Shown here piece by piece: positions 63,108 through 64,000 of a DNA stretch of 64,000 nt. The first letter of the stretch is position 1. Each line of letters opens with the position of its first letter. The position numbers and the translations under genes were made by a program. The DNA is from Bergeyella sp. (GTDB lineage: Bacteria; Bacteroidota; Bacteroidia; Flavobacteriales; Weeksellaceae): contig SZYB01000001.1 of NCBI GenBank assembly GCA_030263285.1, forward strand, positions 618,911 through 682,910. Reading direction: 5' to 3'. Below the pieces are notes generated by a model. That model saw nothing but the letters and a program-made list of their open reading frames with translations. It did not search any database and was not told the DNA's origin.

Positions 63108-64000
63108 ATACCGTTTCATCGATCATTTTGGCAGCCTTATCATCCAACTCAGAAGGAATAGGAACGAAAAAATGCAGCGGATGAGAAAAAAAATGCTTGA
63201 CGATCTCCCTCAGAATAAGTACAAATTCTGAGAAATCTATCTTTCTAGAACGCAGAGCCAGCACAATGGAGAGACCAAAACTTACAATGAAATTAAAAAA
63301 TCCAATAATAAAAACTGTAGCCAAACAAATGATAAAGAGATCAACAGGAATGTTAAACCCCTTTCCATAAAGCCCTAAAGCAAAGTTTCCTGAGGCAAAA
63401 GTAATATGCCGTATATCTATATCCAAACCCAAAAATTTGCCAATAGGACCCGTACTTCCCATGAATATACCAAACCACAAATTGGATATAATTCCCGGAT
63501 AATTGCGCGCATAATATCCTGCCAGAGCTTCCGATCTCTTCTCCCCTATCAGTTGATTAAAAAAAGGATTCTTGGCAATACGCAGAGGAATTTTATAATA
63601 TACTGTACTATTCCCGGCAAAACCTGCAATAATCCCGGAGAGAAATAAAAAAAAACCTGCAATACATGCATGAAAAACCGCTCTAGATCTAAAAGGATCA
63701 AGTTGCATTAAAAGATAATCAGCCTCTTGCGTCGCCAGATTGCTGTTGAGCAGTACATCCAGTCCGTAAATTACCAAAAGTGCCACAGGAAAAGCCCAAA
63801 GAACATTTCCTACAAACGATATAAATTGAGAGCGAAACAACTGAGAAACCACAGAGGCAAAAGAGGTGTAATTTTTAGAGGTATTTCTTCCGTAAGAAAG
63901 CACCTTTGCCATCGTTGCAGCTGTCATGGCAGGTTGCTTGGTGGCGAGGGTATATCCCATGAGGTAGATCATAATAAACCCCATGGCATAATTAAAAGAA
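63097..64000 (-). CDS. Gcr-type 'site-specific recombinase' membrane protein (N-terminus cut by window edge)
   Basis: Open from the stop codon at 63097 to the window edge, 301 residues visible. NYAMGFIMIYLMGYTLATKQ then PAMTAATMA, and AGFAGNSTVYYKIPLRIAKN are like the PF10136 'SpecificRecomb' family, whose founding member was Gcr of Neisseria. At least six hydrophobic helices are visible, so it is a membrane protein and the recombinase name is doubtful. The frame continues upstream of the first ATG in the window, so the start lies outside. Confidence 0.65.
   Translation of the reverse strand, partial: SFNYAMGFIMIYLMGYTLATKQPAMTAATMAKVLSYGRNTSKNYTSFASVVSQLFRSQFISFVGNVLWAFPVALLVIYGLDVLLNSNLATQEADYLLMQLDPFRSRAVFHACIAGFFLFLSGIIAGFAGNSTVYYKIPLRIAKNPFFNQLIGEKRSEALAGYYARNYPGIISNLWFGIFMGSTGPIGKFLGLDIDIRHITFASGNFALGLYGKGFNIPVDLFIICLATVFIIGFFNFIVSFGLSIVLALRSRKIDFSEFVLILREIVKHFFSHPLHFFVPIPSELDDKAAKMIDETVSKK

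Noticed and set aside
1-64000. CRISPR array or rRNA operon
   Set aside because: No regularly spaced direct repeats with unique spacers and no rRNA-like segments were seen.
63097-64000. True DNA recombinase
   Set aside because: The family name says site-specific recombinase, but the visible part is a multi-helix membrane protein without Ser/Tyr recombinase motifs, so I would not infer DNA recombination from it.

Overview
The window looks like chromosome of a Bacteroidota member, most likely order Flavobacteriales and perhaps the Chryseobacterium/Riemerella/Bergeyella group (Weeksellaceae). The clues are AT-rich DNA, fused secDF, an rplM-rpsI-rpsB block, DUF2723 and DUF5686 proteins, a DciA-type DUF721 gene beside recF, promoters of the TAnnTTTG type and a tmRNA tag ending in YALAA. 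The genus is inferred from protein resemblance; no search was run.

Layout. 1-6.5 kb: envelope genes (lptC end, an outer-membrane beta-barrel), holB, the rpsF-rpsR-rplI operon, and the agmatine-to-putrescine pair aguA-aguB. 7-8 kb: an eroded permease that resembles L-lactate permease. 8-15.6 kb: asnB, an RsmB-type methyltransferase, a PhnA-like zinc-ribbon protein, an eroded ABC ATPase, pheS, rplM-rpsI, and rpsB without tsf. 15.6-18 kb: a DUF5686 outer-membrane protein. 18.2-22.8 kb: the tmRNA gene followed by an accessory island that holds a BglII-like restriction-modification pair, a frameshifted nucleotidyltransferase-HEPN gene and remnants of a mobile-element primase. 22.8-32 kb: mnmE, secDF, hemN, an eroded cstA, dapF and mltG. 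32-40 kb: an eroded TonB-dependent receptor, then the operon DUF2723 glycosyltransferase / second GT-C-like protein / kdsA. 39.9-45 kb: a PLP beta-replacing enzyme next to an alpha-oxoamine synthase (a candidate sulfonolipid or sphingolipid module), galE and an MFS transporter. 45.8-64 kb: uvrA, tRNA-Arg(CCT), recG, a thioredoxin-like protein, two tandem POT peptide transporters, a giant alpha-2-macroglobulin-like protein, a UbiA-like protein, recF, dciA and the C-terminal part of a Gcr-type 'site-specific recombinase' membrane protein.

A striking trait is the set of long gaps that still hold recognisable but heavily frameshifted genes: lactate permease, ABC ATPase, CstA, TonB receptor, and the island's NT-HEPN and primase genes. 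Most of the lost chromosomal genes are uptake systems, while two peptide transporters stay intact. This suggests recent gene loss in a peptide-feeding, possibly host-adapted bacterium. The best candidates for follow-up are the PLP-enzyme pair, the BglII-like island at ssrA, the 10-bp tandem repeat inside the lptC signal peptide, and a perfect 40-bp palindrome upstream of galE.
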